Notes: a model not told the origin generated them from the sequence alone. A DNA stretch of 64,000 nt from Chloroflexota bacterium (GCA_021787595.1 JAJYLQ010000009.1:1-64000), one strand, 5' to 3'; positions 51,479-60,414 are shown, numbered from the stretch's first letter. Numbers and translations: made by a program.

Positions 51479-53299
51479 CTACATGATTTCCCGTTCGCCC
51501 GGTTCAGTCTGCTTCGGCGCACCACCGAGTTTCGGCTCAGGTTCTTTGATGTACTGGTCCAGGAACGAGGGCGCATCTGGATGGTCCACGTGCAGGGCAT
51601 GATCGTAATCACCTGCGACCACCGGCCTCTCATATCGCACCGGCCGTCGAATGCCAAATAATTCATAGAAGCGGGCAATGCTGAGCAACAGATCATAGCG
51701 ATATTCCTGCATCTTAAGGGACTGCCATTCGACGATGGAAGCCATCGCGCCGCGCACGCGCGCTTTCTCGCGAACGATGCGGTGGATCTGTTTTGGCTCG
51801 CGATAGCCAACCGGTGAAAGCAGGACAAGGTGCGCGGTGGTAAAGAGGGTTGTAAATGAGATCAGGCGAATCCATCCGCCCTCTTCCCATTTGCCGACGA
51901 GCTGGCCGATAAACACCGTGCCGGATAACAGCGCCGCGAACAAAGCCATATTGGCACCCCATGTCCGGGCCCGCCCGCTGAAATTCTGCAGAATGTGCTG
52001 GCGGATGGCAAGACCCATGATCATGATCGGCAGGAAAACGCCCACGCCATAGAACGGCGCGGCCAAGTCCGTTTGTCCATGGACAAGCAGCATGATCAGA
52101 ACCGCTACGCCAAACGTGATGGTGACCGAGCGCGTGAACGTCCCGCGCGGGTCGCGATAAATGATAACTTCCGGGATCTCGCCAATGGCAACATCCCGCC
52201 ATTCCGTGGCCTGCGCATCCTGGAAGGCCGTCATCGAGGCTGCGGCCAGCAAACCAACAGCGAGGAATTGATAGGCCCAATAAAGGACCACGCCGCCCGG
52301 GAGCTGCTCAAAACCGATATAAGCCAGGTTGCCGACCAGGGTCCGTCCCAAAGTGCCGTCAAAAACATTGAAGCGGATGGCGAAGAAGGTCAGGATCAGC
52401 GTGGTCAGCCCGCCATAGAAAAGGAAGGAAGTCTGAACGAAACGGCCAATGCCCTCTTTGCCGCTGTAGAAATCCCATAATTTTTTCAAGCGCGGCAGTT
52501 TCTTCTTGCCCCATTTCACAATGGCTGCGTCTTCGTCGATTACAAATTGGATGCCATTCGACATGGCTTCCAGGCCGGTCAATGCCACCATGCCTTTCAT
52601 GGATGCCGTTATCATGTGAAGAATCGCATCGGCCAGTGAGGCAGATTGATATGCGGTTGTGGTCGCCGCCGCTGGAATGCCATTGAGGTCGGCAAGGATC
52701 AGGCCGGCGATCATGATGACCGTCAGCATGAAAAATATACCAAGCATGGTAAAGACCGTGCGGGCTGATTCACCGCGTCCGCGGATGGTGAGGAACCAGG
52801 TGACCGCAGCCAGCGCTGCGCCGATCAGGAAATGCCAGAACCAATTCGCATCGTAGGCATTGATGATGGATAAAAGCTGGTCGCCGCCCGAAAGCGCCGA
52901 GACAACGATGGTCAGGACATAATCCTCGATCAAAGTGACCGCCACGATCAGGCTCAAGGTCGGCTTGAGGTAACGCATGGAGGCCGTGTAGGAACCGCCG
53001 CCCTCATTGAAAATCCCCAGGGAATATATGTACAGGCTGCCAAAGACAATGTTTGCAAACGCGATGACCACCACGGCAATATAGGCATATTTTTGTTCGC
53101 CGTAGGGATGCAGTGCGCTCATCAATTCGCCGGTTGCATAGTAATAAGACGTAAAATAATCCACGCCAAATAGCGCCACCGCCGCCAGTAACCCAATCTG
53201 TCCCGCGCCGTGAATGTGAGCGTGTTCCTCCTTCTCAACAGGAGCGATCTTGAATGCGACAAAAACAATTACGATCAATAGTCCGATAGAGAAAAGCAT
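51479..53299 (-). CDS. APC-superfamily permease, KimA-like potassium importer
   Basis: The 606-aa protein has about 12 membrane helices (VALFGVDYFTSYYYATGELM..., GGGSYTASMRYLKP). A C-terminal cytoplasmic part of about 100 residues follows. The size, the C-terminal domain and the position inside the potassium region fit KimA/KUP-like proton-coupled K+ importers rather than an amino-acid permease. No signature fixes the substrate. It lies between kdpE2 and kdpD on the same strand, only 44 nt after kdpE2. Confidence 0.78.
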   Translation of the reverse strand: MLFSIGLLIVIVFVAFKIAPVEKEEHAHIHGAGQIGLLAAVALFGVDYFTSYYYATGELMSALHPYGEQKYAYIAVVVIAFANIVFGSLYIYSLGIFNEGGGSYTASMRYLKPTLSLIVAVTLIEDYVLTIVVSALSGGDQLLSIINAYDANWFWHFLIGAALAAVTWFLTIRGRGESARTVFTMLGIFFMLTVIMIAGLILADLNGIPAAATTTAYQSASLADAILHMITASMKGMVALTGLEAMSNGIQFVIDEDAAIVKWGKKKLPRLKKLWDFYSGKEGIGRFVQTSFLFYGGLTTLILTFFAIRFNVFDGTLGRTLVGNLAYIGFEQLPGGVVLYWAYQFLAVGLLAAASMTAFQDAQATEWRDVAIGEIPEVIIYRDPRGTFTRSVTITFGVAVLIMLLVHGQTDLAAPFYGVGVFLPIMIMGLAIRQHILQNFSGRARTWGANMALFAALLSGTVFIGQLVGKWEEGGWIRLISFTTLFTTAHLVLLSPVGYREPKQIHRIVREKARVRGAMASIVEWQSLKMQEYRYDLLLSIARFYELFGIRRPVRYERPVVAGDYDHALHVDHPDAPSFLDQYIKEPEPKLGGAPKQTEPGEREIM

Positions 53300-53343
53300 T
53301 TTTTACCTTTTGCGCGACGAGAGAAAGGATGCGCGCTTGACGT

Positions 53344-54063
53344 TCATTCCTTTTCGTCTTCGATGTTCTTGAGCCGGTAACCCACTCCCGGCTCGGTGAT
53401 GATGTGACACGGATGCAGCGCATCCGCCTCGATCTTCTTTCGCAGGTTGCTCACGTTGACGCGCAGCAAATGCGGATCCGCTTCATAATTGCCGCCCCAC
53501 ACTTCCTGGATCAACTGCCTGTGGGTGAGCACTCCTCCGGCGTGATTGACCAGCGCGCGCAGGATGTCGTATTCAGTGGGCGTCAACGTCACATACAAAT
53601 CCTTGACGCGGACTTCGCGCTTCTGCAAATCCACGCTGAGATCTCCGCTCCGATAGACCGACACGTTCCCCCGTTTGACCGAGCGCCGCAGTGCCGCCCG
53701 GATGCGCGCCATTAACTCTCCGGCGCTGAATGGCTTCGTTAAGTAGTCATCCGCCCCGGCGTCCAGTGCGGCGATCTTGTCTTCGTCGCGGTCACGGACC
53801 GAAATGATGATCACCGGGACATCCGTCCACTCGCGCAAGCGGCGCGTCACATCTGTTCCATCCATATCGGGCAGTCCCAAATCCAAAATGACCAAATCGG
53901 GACGATCCACTGCCGCAACGCGTAAAGCATCATTGCCGCTTTCCGCCTCGGACACAGTGAAACGGCCACCGAGCGAGGCGTTCAAGAAACGCCGAATCGG
54001 GCGCTCATCATCAACGATGAGAACGCGCAATGGAAAATCAGATATCAAGGAATTGCTTTGCAT
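53344..54063 (-). CDS. KdpE-type response regulator 2
   Basis: The 239-aa OmpR-family regulator is a close paralogue of the one at 47934-48623. It has Asp in LVILDLGLPDMDG, DDYLTKPFSAGELMARI, and the winged helix HLLRVNVSNLRKKI...HIITEPGVGYRLK. It has no kinase of its own next to it; KdpD downstream could phosphorylate both. The ATG chosen lies just before a pair of TCAAGAA boxes. Upstream is a four-half-site operator, suggesting autoregulation. Confidence 0.92.
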   Translation of the reverse strand: MQSNSLISDFPLRVLIVDDERPIRRFLNASLGGRFTVSEAESGNDALRVAAVDRPDLVILDLGLPDMDGTDVTRRLREWTDVPVIIISVRDRDEDKIAALDAGADDYLTKPFSAGELMARIRAALRRSVKRGNVSVYRSGDLSVDLQKREVRVKDLYVTLTPTEYDILRALVNHAGGVLTHRQLIQEVWGGNYEADPHLLRVNVSNLRKKIEADALHPCHIITEPGVGYRLKNIEDEKE

Positions 54064-54065
54064 GG

Positions 54066-54159
54066 TCAAGAAAATATCAAGAACGCCGACTATTCTACAA
54101 GGGAGCGTGTCAATTTCAGCGCAAGAAAGGCGCGGAATGTGTCAAGAAAGTGTCAAGAA
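54066..54159 (-). promoter_or_regulatory. Putative KdpE operator array upstream of the second kdpE
   Basis: On the plus strand half-sites start at 54110 (TCAATTT), 54121 (GCAAGAA), 54142 (TCAAGAA) and 54153 (TCAAGAA), giving spacings 11, 21 and 11. A further pair, 54066 and 54077 (both TCAAGAA), sits right before the start codon. Direct repeats one helical turn apart fit a dimeric OmpR-family regulator. TTGACA, read on the minus strand, overlaps the proximal half-site. Confidence 0.65.
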
Positions 54160-54217
54160 AAATTTGGAAAAAAGCTTTAACCTGTCCCCACCTTTGCAGA
54201 GCTGAAAGGTCAATCGG

Positions 54218-54391
54218 TTATTGTCCAAGCCATGCTTTGAACAAAAAGAACATGTTAACCCAAATGATCAAAAGCAGGATCAAGTACTGGCGTTCGAATG
54301 TGGTCAGGTTCAGTAAAGATGCGCCCAGAATCCCAACAGGCGGCGCGTACGTAATGATTTGTCCAATACGCTGAAAGATCTTGTTTTTCAT
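54218..54391 (-). CDS. Small membrane protein with a kdp-type operator
   Basis: The 57-aa protein starts MKNKIFQRIGQII; one clear membrane helix (LILLLIIWVNMFFLFKAWL) and a second hydrophobic stretch (ITYAPPVGILGASLLN) are visible. The start follows GAAGGG. It lies between the kdpC end and the second kdpE gene, behind its own promoter and a four-half-site operator like that of kdpFABC. No family recognised; a role in potassium homeostasis is inferred only from regulation and position. Confidence 0.6.
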   Translation of the reverse strand: MKNKIFQRIGQIITYAPPVGILGASLLNLTTFERQYLILLLIIWVNMFFLFKAWLGQ

Positions 54392-54451
54392 GCAACCCTT
54401 CGCCAATCAAGCCGAATGATCGTTACGCTGCCGATGAAACAAATACCGGCA

Positions 54452-54524
54452 TTTATAGTTTATTCAATTGGATGTCAAAAAGGGGACAAGAAAACGGCCG
54501 GCAGAGTCAAGATTGCATCAAGAT
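54452..54524 (-). promoter_or_regulatory. Promoter and putative KdpE operator of the small membrane protein gene
   Basis: On the minus strand, TTGACA (54478-54473) and TATAAA (54457-54452) are separated by 15 nt. Half-sites on the plus strand start at 54475 (TCAAAAA), 54486 (ACAAGAA), 54507 (TCAAGAT) and 54518 (TCAAGAT). The 11/21/11 spacing is the same as at the other two loci, and the first half-site overlaps the -35. Confidence 0.65.
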
Positions 54525-54553
54525 ATTTTGTCCATCGGCCTGCTGAAAATGTA

Positions 54554-55129
54554 TCAGGGCTTGTAATCATCCAAAGCAAGATTCAATTCCAGAACATTCA
54601 CGCGCGGTTCGCCGAGAAATCCAAATTGGCGGCCTTCGATGTGTTGATTGACCAAAGCTTGAACTTCCGCATCGCTCCACCCGCGTGCGGACGCCACACG
54701 ATGGACTTGATACAACGCCGACGCCACGCTGATATCCGGGTCAAGGCCGCTGCCAGACGCCGTGACCAGATCAACGGGAATCGGCGCGGTGTTGGACGGG
54801 TCCGCGGCGCGCAAGGCTTGGATGCGCGCCTCCGCAGCGGAGGTCAAAGCCGGATTGGATGGCCCAAGATTCGATCCAGAAGAAGATGCGGCATTGTAAG
54901 GTTCAGGCGATGTCGCGGAAAGTCGCCCCCAGAAATCTTTCGGATCGTCAAACTGCTGGCCGATCAATTGCGAGCCGACCACTTTTCCATTTTGAGTCAT
55001 CAAGCTTCCACTAGCCTGTGATGGGAAAACAGCTTGAGCAATCCCGGTCACGACCAGCGGATAAACGATGCCAGTCAGCACGGTAAAAATGAGCAGAAGT
55101 ATCAAAGCGGGTTTGAGTTGCGAAAACAT
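54554..55129 (-). CDS. kdpC: Potassium-transporting ATPase KdpC subunit
   Basis: The 191-aa protein has one N-terminal membrane helix (about 8-30), the conserved [61 protein letters not shown], and the late [11 protein letters not shown]. It stabilises the KdpFABC complex. Start lies 9 nt after the DUF4118-GAF gene stop. It is the last kdp structural gene of the operon. Confidence 0.95.
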   Translation of the reverse strand: MFSQLKPALILLLIFTVLTGIVYPLVVTGIAQAVFPSQASGSLMTQNGKVVGSQLIGQQFDDPKDFWGRLSATSPEPYNAASSSGSNLGPSNPALTSAAEARIQALRAADPSNTAPIPVDLVTASGSGLDPDISVASALYQVHRVASARGWSDAEVQALVNQHIEGRQFGFLGEPRVNVLELNLALDDYKP

Positions 55130-55138
55130 TTTTGCCTT

Positions 55139-55888
55139 CTACACTGCTGATGACTTCGAGGCGAAGCCATTGGCGGGTTCTCTGTTTTCTATCGGCTGAG
55201 TCCGCTCCAACGCTTTCGCAATTTGCGACGCAAAATTCTGAAGCAAGCGGCTGTCTTCGGATGGAAGTTTCCCAAACTCGCCGCGCCAAATTTGGACTTC
55301 GCCGATCAATCCCCACGCGTTCAAAATCGGGAGCAGACAATCCGGCCGGCCTTCGCCGTTTCCATCGTGCGGCTCGCTGACCACGACGCGCGGCGACTGA
55401 CTCGATGGCTGGTAAATCACATTGACCAACGCGGCCTGAAACAATCGCTGGATATAACGCGCCGCCGTATGAGCGACAGCATCCTGTGTGCGCGTGCTTG
55501 CCAAAACCGAACTCAGTTCATACATGAATGTCGTCTCGCGCGCTTTGGCAAGATTTGCTTCAAAGCGGCCAATCAAAAGAACAGCAACGGCGAGGAAGAT
55601 CGCCAAAACCAGCCAGCCTTCCAAATTGCCAACCGTGAATGTATAAAAGGGCGGGATGAAAAGAAAGTCAAAGGATAATGCAGCCGCCAACGCTGCGCTC
55701 ATCCCCGGTCCCTGGCCCCAGCGATAGCCGCTCCAGATCACCGGGACCAAATACGCCAACGCGATGACGCCTTCGCCAATTTCATTTCGTCCAATGAGCA
55801 GGAGGACGAACGTTGTGGCAAAAACAATCAAGACAGCATAAGCAGAGTTTCTGAATAATTCGGCAGTGAAGCGCAAATGACGATTCAT
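55139..55888 (-). CDS. Kinase-less KdpD-like sensor (DUF4118 membrane domain plus GAF)
   Basis: The 249-aa protein has four membrane helices typical of the KdpD DUF4118 region (YAVLIVFATTFVLLLIGRNEIGEGVIALAYLVPVIWSGYRWGQGPGMSAALAAALSFDFLFIPPFYTF). A GAF-like domain follows to the end. It lacks the N-terminal KdpD/USP domains and the whole histidine-kinase core. It lies between kdpB and kdpC, where ordinary operons have nothing. It may tune KdpD or the pump itself; this is inference. Confidence 0.85.
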   Translation of the reverse strand: MNRHLRFTAELFRNSAYAVLIVFATTFVLLLIGRNEIGEGVIALAYLVPVIWSGYRWGQGPGMSAALAAALSFDFLFIPPFYTFTVGNLEGWLVLAIFLAVAVLLIGRFEANLAKARETTFMYELSSVLASTRTQDAVAHTAARYIQRLFQAALVNVIYQPSSQSPRVVVSEPHDGNGEGRPDCLLPILNAWGLIGEVQIWRGEFGKLPSEDSRLLQNFASQIAKALERTQPIENREPANGFASKSSAV

Positions 55889-55906
55889 TTATTTCTCCGT
55901 TTAGTT

Positions 55907-55993
55907 ATGCGTCGCACCCTGTTTAATGGGAAAGCTTCAAGCGAAATCCAATTCCGTTTAAGCGGTTTCATCTCAAAGTGTATGTGCGACGCA
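55907..55993. mobile_element. 87-bp terminal-inverted-repeat element, family C, copy 2
   Basis: The left end ATGCGTCGCACC and right end TGTGCGACGCA match the element at 18076-18161. It lies in the 117-bp gap between kdpB and the DUF4118-GAF gene, which is otherwise within one operon. Confidence 0.75.
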
Positions 55994-56005
55994 AGAAATA
56001 CTCCT

Positions 56006-58093
56006 TCAAACCAAATGCAATGCTGCAAGCAGCATGTCAATCAATTTGATTCCAATGAATGGCGCGACCAAACCGCCGAGGCCGTAGATCAACAAGTTGT
56101 CGCGCAGAAGCCGCGCCGCGCCGAGCGGACGATATGGCACGCCGCGCAAAGCCAGCGGGATCAAGGCAATGATGACCAGCGCGTTGAAAATCACCGCCGA
56201 GAGAATCGCGCTTTGCGGAGTTGCCAGGCGCATGATGTTGAGCGTAGTCAAAACCGGGTATGTCGAAGCAAACGCGGCGGGAATGATGGCAAAATATTTC
56301 GATACATCGTTGGCAATGCTGAATGTAGTCAATGCGCCGCGCGTCATCAACAATTGTTTTCCAATTTCAACGATTTCAATTAACTTCGTTGGATTGCTGT
56401 CGAGGTCAACCATGTTGGCAGCCTCACGCGCGGGCTGCGTGCCGGTGTTCATCGCAACCGCGACATCTGCTTGAGCAAGCGCGGGCGCATCGTTCGTGCC
56501 ATCGCCGGTCATCGCAACCAATCGTCCGCCGCTCTGATATTCGCGGATCAATTTCAATTTCGCTTCGGGCGTGGCCTGCGCGAGAAAATCGTCCACCCCG
56601 GCTTCGGCGGCAATCGCCGCGGCCGTCAACGGATTATCGCCGGTGATCATTACGGTTTTGATTCCCATCTTTCGCAAATGCGCGAAGCGCTCGTTGATGC
56701 CGCCTTTGACAATATCTTTCAAATGAATCACGCCCAACGCGCTGCGATTGCGCGCTACAACCAGCGGCGTCCCGCCCGAACGCGCGATGGAATCCACGCT
56801 GGTCTGCAAATCAGGCGGAACAGCCTGTCCATTCGATTGAACGAGCGCCATCATCGTATCCGGCGCGCCTTTGCGAATGGACGTGCCATCGAAGTCCACG
56901 CCGGACATGCGCGTCTGGGCGGTGAACGGGACGAAGCGCATTCCTTCAGGCGCTCCTTCACTGGACCCGATGGTGCGTCCGCGCAAACCAAATTTTTCCT
57001 TGGCGAGGACGACGATCGAACGGCCCTCCGGCGTTTCATCCGCGAGAGAAGCGAGTTGGGCGGCCTCAGCCAATTCCTGTGCGGAGACCCCATTGACCGG
57101 AAGCAAATCCACGGCCTGACGATTGCCAAGCGTGATCGTACCGGTTTTATCGAGCAGCAAAACATCCACATCGCCCGCGGCCTCGACAGCGCGTCCCGAC
57201 ATCGCGATCACGTTGCGCTGGATCATGCGATCCATTCCAGCGATACCAATTGCGGAAAGCAACCCGCCGATGGTTGTTGGGATCAGACAAACGAGCAACG
57301 CAACCAAAACAGTAATTGTGATCGGCACGCCCTTGCCTGAAATCTGAACGCTATACAGCGAATAAGGCAAAAGCGTGGCGCACACGATCAAAAAGACGAT
57401 GGTGAAGCCAGCCAGTAAAATATTGAGCGCGATTTCATTGGGCGTCTTTTGGCGCTTTGCACCTTCAACCAATCCGATCATGCGATCAAGAAATCCCTCG
57501 CCGGGATTCGCTGTCACGCGCACGATCAACCAATCAGACAGAAGTCGCGTCCCACCGGTGACCGCCGAGCGGTCGCCGCCTGCTTCGCGGATGACGGGCG
57601 CGCTTTCGCCGGTCACCGCGCTTTCGTCAACGGATGCAATGCCCTCGATGACCTCGCCATCCACCGCGAGAAGGTCGCCCGCTTCCACAAGATAAACCTC
57701 GCCCTTGCGTAAAGCCGTGGAAGGCACAAGCTCATATTTCGATTCGCGATTTGGAGCTTTCAACTTTTTCGCCTGCGTCATCTGGCGAGTCTTGCGTAAC
57801 GCTTCGGCCTGCGCTTTGCCGCGTCCTTCTGCAACGGCTTCGGAAAAGTTTGCAAATAAAACGGTGAACCACAACCAGATCGCGACCGCGCCGATAAAAC
57901 CGGCCGGCGCTTCACCTTTGCCGAATAAAGCTTGAACCCATAAAGCAGTAGTCAGCGCACTGCCAACTTCCACAACGAACATGACCGGATTGCGAACCAT
58001 CCAGCGCGGATCGAGTTTGACGAACGAATCCAAAATGGCGCGTTGATAAAGTTCGCGCCGAAAAGCAGATTGTTTCTTGAGCTGGTTATTCAT
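56006..58093 (-). CDS. kdpB: Potassium-transporting ATPase KdpB subunit
   Basis: The 695-aa P-type ATPase has phosphorylation site DKTGTIT, TGES in the actuator domain (VTGESAP), [28 protein letters not shown] and [10 protein letters not shown]. It hydrolyses ATP to power potassium import through KdpA. Length and motifs are normal. Downstream, a family C element separates it from the kinase-less sensor gene. Confidence 0.97.
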   Translation of the reverse strand: MNNQLKKQSAFRRELYQRAILDSFVKLDPRWMVRNPVMFVVEVGSALTTALWVQALFGKGEAPAGFIGAVAIWLWFTVLFANFSEAVAEGRGKAQAEALRKTRQMTQAKKLKAPNRESKYELVPSTALRKGEVYLVEAGDLLAVDGEVIEGIASVDESAVTGESAPVIREAGGDRSAVTGGTRLLSDWLIVRVTANPGEGFLDRMIGLVEGAKRQKTPNEIALNILLAGFTIVFLIVCATLLPYSLYSVQISGKGVPITITVLVALLVCLIPTTIGGLLSAIGIAGMDRMIQRNVIAMSGRAVEAAGDVDVLLLDKTGTITLGNRQAVDLLPVNGVSAQELAEAAQLASLADETPEGRSIVVLAKEKFGLRGRTIGSSEGAPEGMRFVPFTAQTRMSGVDFDGTSIRKGAPDTMMALVQSNGQAVPPDLQTSVDSIARSGGTPLVVARNRSALGVIHLKDIVKGGINERFAHLRKMGIKTVMITGDNPLTAAAIAAEAGVDDFLAQATPEAKLKLIREYQSGGRLVAMTGDGTNDAPALAQADVAVAMNTGTQPAREAANMVDLDSNPTKLIEIVEIGKQLLMTRGALTTFSIANDVSKYFAIIPAAFASTYPVLTTLNIMRLATPQSAILSAVIFNALVIIALIPLALRGVPYRPLGAARLLRDNLLIYGLGGLVAPFIGIKLIDMLLAALHLV

Positions 58094-58138
58094 TCTCTAA
58101 ATCCTAAACCGGGCAAGCCGGAGCCAAAAAAGATTTCG

Positions 58139-58228
58139 CCACGAAGGTCACGACACTTGCGCCTGGCGCAAGTGCAGGTGAGGAACACAAAGGAAAACCT
58201 TTTGAAAATCCTTCGTGCTCTTCGTGCC
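58139..58228. repeat. Palindromic repeat between kdpA and kdpB
   Basis: The outer arms CCACGAAGGTCACGA and TCCTTCGTGCTCTTCGTG flank an inner perfect hairpin CACTTGCGCC/GGCGCAAGTG (58154-58174). It sits within the kdp operon and could affect mRNA processing. Confidence 0.65.
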
Positions 58229-58252
58229 CTCAGCGGTAAAAAAAACTCTGCG

Positions 58253-59998
58253 CTACTGAGCGAAGACCATCAAATGTTCAACGATCGGTCCGAGCGCAAG
58301 GGCCGGCAAAAACCCAAGCGCGCCGACGATGATGACAACGCCAATCGTCCACGCGATAAAAAGCGGCGTGTGCGTCGGCAGCGTCCCCGCGCCGGCCGGG
58401 ACTTTTTTCTTGCGCGCCAACGAGCCGCCAATAGCCAAAGCGGGAATCGCCAGCCAATAGCGCGCGATGAACATGATGATTCCCAAAGCCGTGTTATAGA
58501 AGGGCGTGTTTGCGTTAAGTCCGGCAAAGGCGCTGCCATTGTTTCCGCTGGCGGAGGAGAACGCGTACAAGATTTCGCTAAAGCCGTGCGGACCCGGATT
58601 CAGCACGCTGGATTGGCCCGCAGGTGTCAGGACACCGATGGCAGTCCCGACCAGAGCGGTGAAAACCGGAATCAAAAGAATCAGCGAAGCCATTTTCATT
58701 TCATAGGCTTCGATCTTTTTGCCAAGATATTCCGGCGTGCGTCCCACCATCAGGCCGGCCACGAAGACTGCCACAATAACGAACGCCAGCATTCCATACA
58801 AACCCGAACCAACGCCGCCATAAACAACTTCGCCGAGATGGATCATCCACATCTCAACCAATCCGCCCAGCGGCATGTAAGAGTCGTGCATCGAATCAAC
58901 CGAACCGTTGGACGCGGCGGTTGTGGCCGTTGCCCACAACGCAGAATTGGCAACTCCAAAACGAACCTCCTTGCCCTCCATGTTTCCGCCCGGATTGATG
59001 TCGCTTTGTTGGATGTCCACACCCAGCTTTGCAATGGCTGGATTACCAGTCTGTTCCGTCCAAACATTGACTGCGAACAAAGCCACAAAGATCACCGTCA
59101 TCGCGGTTAGAATCGCCCAGCCCTGGCGCGTATCGCCGACCATCTTTCCGAACGTGTAACAGAGCGCCGCGGGAATGAGGAGAATGGAAAGCATCTCGAG
59201 GAAATTCGAAAACGGTGTTGGATTCTCGAACGGATGCGACGAGTTGACGTTGAAGAATCCGCCGCCGTTGGTTCCCAATTGTTTGATCGCGATTTGCGAA
59301 GCCGCGGGGCCAACAGCCAATGTCTGCGTGGTCACGGTTTTTCCGCTTGCATCTGTGATTGGCTGCAGCAAAGTCGCGGTTTGATATTGACTGAAGGTTT
59401 GAACAACGCCTTGAGATACAAGCGCAAGTCCCAACATAAAAGCCAATGGCAGCAAAATATAGAGAACCGTACGAGTCAGATCAACCCAGAAGTTGCCAAT
59501 TTTGTCTGTTGTGTGACGGGCAAGTCCGCGGATCATCGCTGCCAATGCTGCCATTCCGGTCGCGGCGGAAACAAAATTCTGCGCCGTCATCGCCAGCATC
59601 TGCGTGAGATAGCTCATGGTCGTCTCGCCGCCATAACCCTGCCAGTTCGTATTGCTGGCAAAACTGACCGCGGTGTTCCATGATGAATCTGGCGAGACCG
59701 CGCTGAAGCCTTGCGGATTAAGCGGCAAGAATCCCTGCAAACGTTGCAAGGCATAAACCGCCAACAATCCAAGAACGTTGAAAACCATCAAGGCAATGGC
59801 ATAGACTTTCCAATTCATTTCTTCATCGGCACGGACTCCGCCGAGGCGATAAATCAACCGTTCCAGCGGACCGAACACCGGATCAAGAAAAGTCCGCTCG
59901 CCTTGATACACGTGAGCCATGAAAAGTCCCAGCGGTTTTACCAGCAGGAATAAAACAACAAAATAGAAAATAAGTTGAAACCAGTTGTAAGGATTCAC
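58253..59998 (-). CDS. kdpA: Potassium-transporting ATPase KdpA subunit
   Basis: The 581-aa multi-pass membrane protein is related to Trk/Ktr-type channels. It has the selectivity-loop blocks NTAVSFASNTNWQGYGGETTMSYLTQM, KQLGTNGGGFFNVNSSHPFENPTP, and SGNNGSAFAGLNANTPFYN. It binds and translocates K+. I start at GTG overlapping the kdpF stop codon (GTGA), giving MNPYNWFQLIFYF. Confidence 0.97.
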   Translation of the reverse strand: MNPYNWFQLIFYFVVLFLLVKPLGLFMAHVYQGERTFLDPVFGPLERLIYRLGGVRADEEMNWKVYAIALMVFNVLGLLAVYALQRLQGFLPLNPQGFSAVSPDSSWNTAVSFASNTNWQGYGGETTMSYLTQMLAMTAQNFVSAATGMAALAAMIRGLARHTTDKIGNFWVDLTRTVLYILLPLAFMLGLALVSQGVVQTFSQYQTATLLQPITDASGKTVTTQTLAVGPAASQIAIKQLGTNGGGFFNVNSSHPFENPTPFSNFLEMLSILLIPAALCYTFGKMVGDTRQGWAILTAMTVIFVALFAVNVWTEQTGNPAIAKLGVDIQQSDINPGGNMEGKEVRFGVANSALWATATTAASNGSVDSMHDSYMPLGGLVEMWMIHLGEVVYGGVGSGLYGMLAFVIVAVFVAGLMVGRTPEYLGKKIEAYEMKMASLILLIPVFTALVGTAIGVLTPAGQSSVLNPGPHGFSEILYAFSSASGNNGSAFAGLNANTPFYNTALGIIMFIARYWLAIPALAIGGSLARKKKVPAGAGTLPTHTPLFIAWTIGVVIIVGALGFLPALALGPIVEHLMVFAQ

Positions 59999-60087
59999 CC
60001 GAACCACTCCGGTTTGACCAATGCAAGCACCAGATAAATAAACAGAATCGAAGCGATCAGTCCAACAATAAGATATAACGCGTTCAT
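59995..60087 (-). CDS. kdpF: KdpF small subunit
   Basis: The 30-aa single-helix peptide begins MNALYLIVGLIASILFIYLV and ends ALVKPEWFG, the typical KdpF form. TGGAGGATCC provides the ribosome binding site. Its stop overlaps the kdpA GTG and its start overlaps the stop of the small upstream gene. It stabilises the Kdp complex in the membrane. Confidence 0.9.
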   Translation of the reverse strand: MNALYLIVGLIASILFIYLVLALVKPEWFG

Positions 60088-60182
60088 GACGGATCCTCCA
60101 TCAAGCGCTCACAAGCCAGGATGAACAAATAGCTCAGAGCCAAAAGCAAAAGCGTGAGACCAATATAAATGAAATCGCTCAT
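60084..60182 (-). CDS. Tiny membrane protein at the head of the kdp operon
   Basis: The 32-aa single-helix peptide begins MSDFIYIGLTLLLLALSYLF and ends ACERLMEDPS. CGGAGGTAG precedes the ATG, and its TGA overlaps the kdpF ATG (ATGA). Similar tiny ORFs occur ahead of kdpF in other genomes as I recall, but I cannot name the family. Its position suggests a second small subunit or assembly peptide. Confidence 0.7.
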   Translation of the reverse strand: MSDFIYIGLTLLLLALSYLFILACERLMEDPS

Positions 60183-60227
60183 ACTACCTCCGCAGTAAAG
60201 TGAACTGAAATAGTGTAAGCAACTTCG

Positions 60228-60279
60228 CGTCAAATTGTGGGCAAGAATATACCGGCGAACGTCAAGAACGCGTCAAAAA
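60228..60279 (-). promoter_or_regulatory. Promoter and putative KdpE operator of the kdp operon
   Basis: Half-sites on the plus strand start at 60230 (TCAAATT), 60241 (GCAAGAA), 60262 (TCAAGAA) and 60273 (TCAAAAA): spacing 11/21/11. The first lies 48 nt from the operon's first ATG. A minus-strand TTGACG (60233-60228) is followed after 15 nt by TATTTC, a weak activator-dependent promoter form. Confidence 0.7.
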
Positions 60280-60360
60280 TCCACCCTGACCAAGCATGGC
60301 CGACATTTTCTAATTCGGGCTTCCAGCACGAAAATTTCTTATGCAGAGATCAAATTAAAC

Positions 60361-60394
60361 AATCAGTCCCTGAGAAAACACTCAGGGACTGATT
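60361..60394 (-). terminator. Terminator of the malic enzyme gene
   Basis: AATCAGTCCCTGAG and CTCAGGGACTGATT form a perfect 14-bp stem with a 6-nt loop, followed on the minus strand by GTTTAATTT. Confidence 0.85.
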
Positions 60395-60414
60395 ACTGAT
60401 CACCTCTTAACTAA

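Noticed and set aside
51479-53299. Amino-acid permease as the firm call for the APC-family gene
   Set aside because: The fold allows it, but the long C-terminal cytoplasmic region and placement between kdpE and kdpD fit a potassium importer better. Substrate left as probable only.
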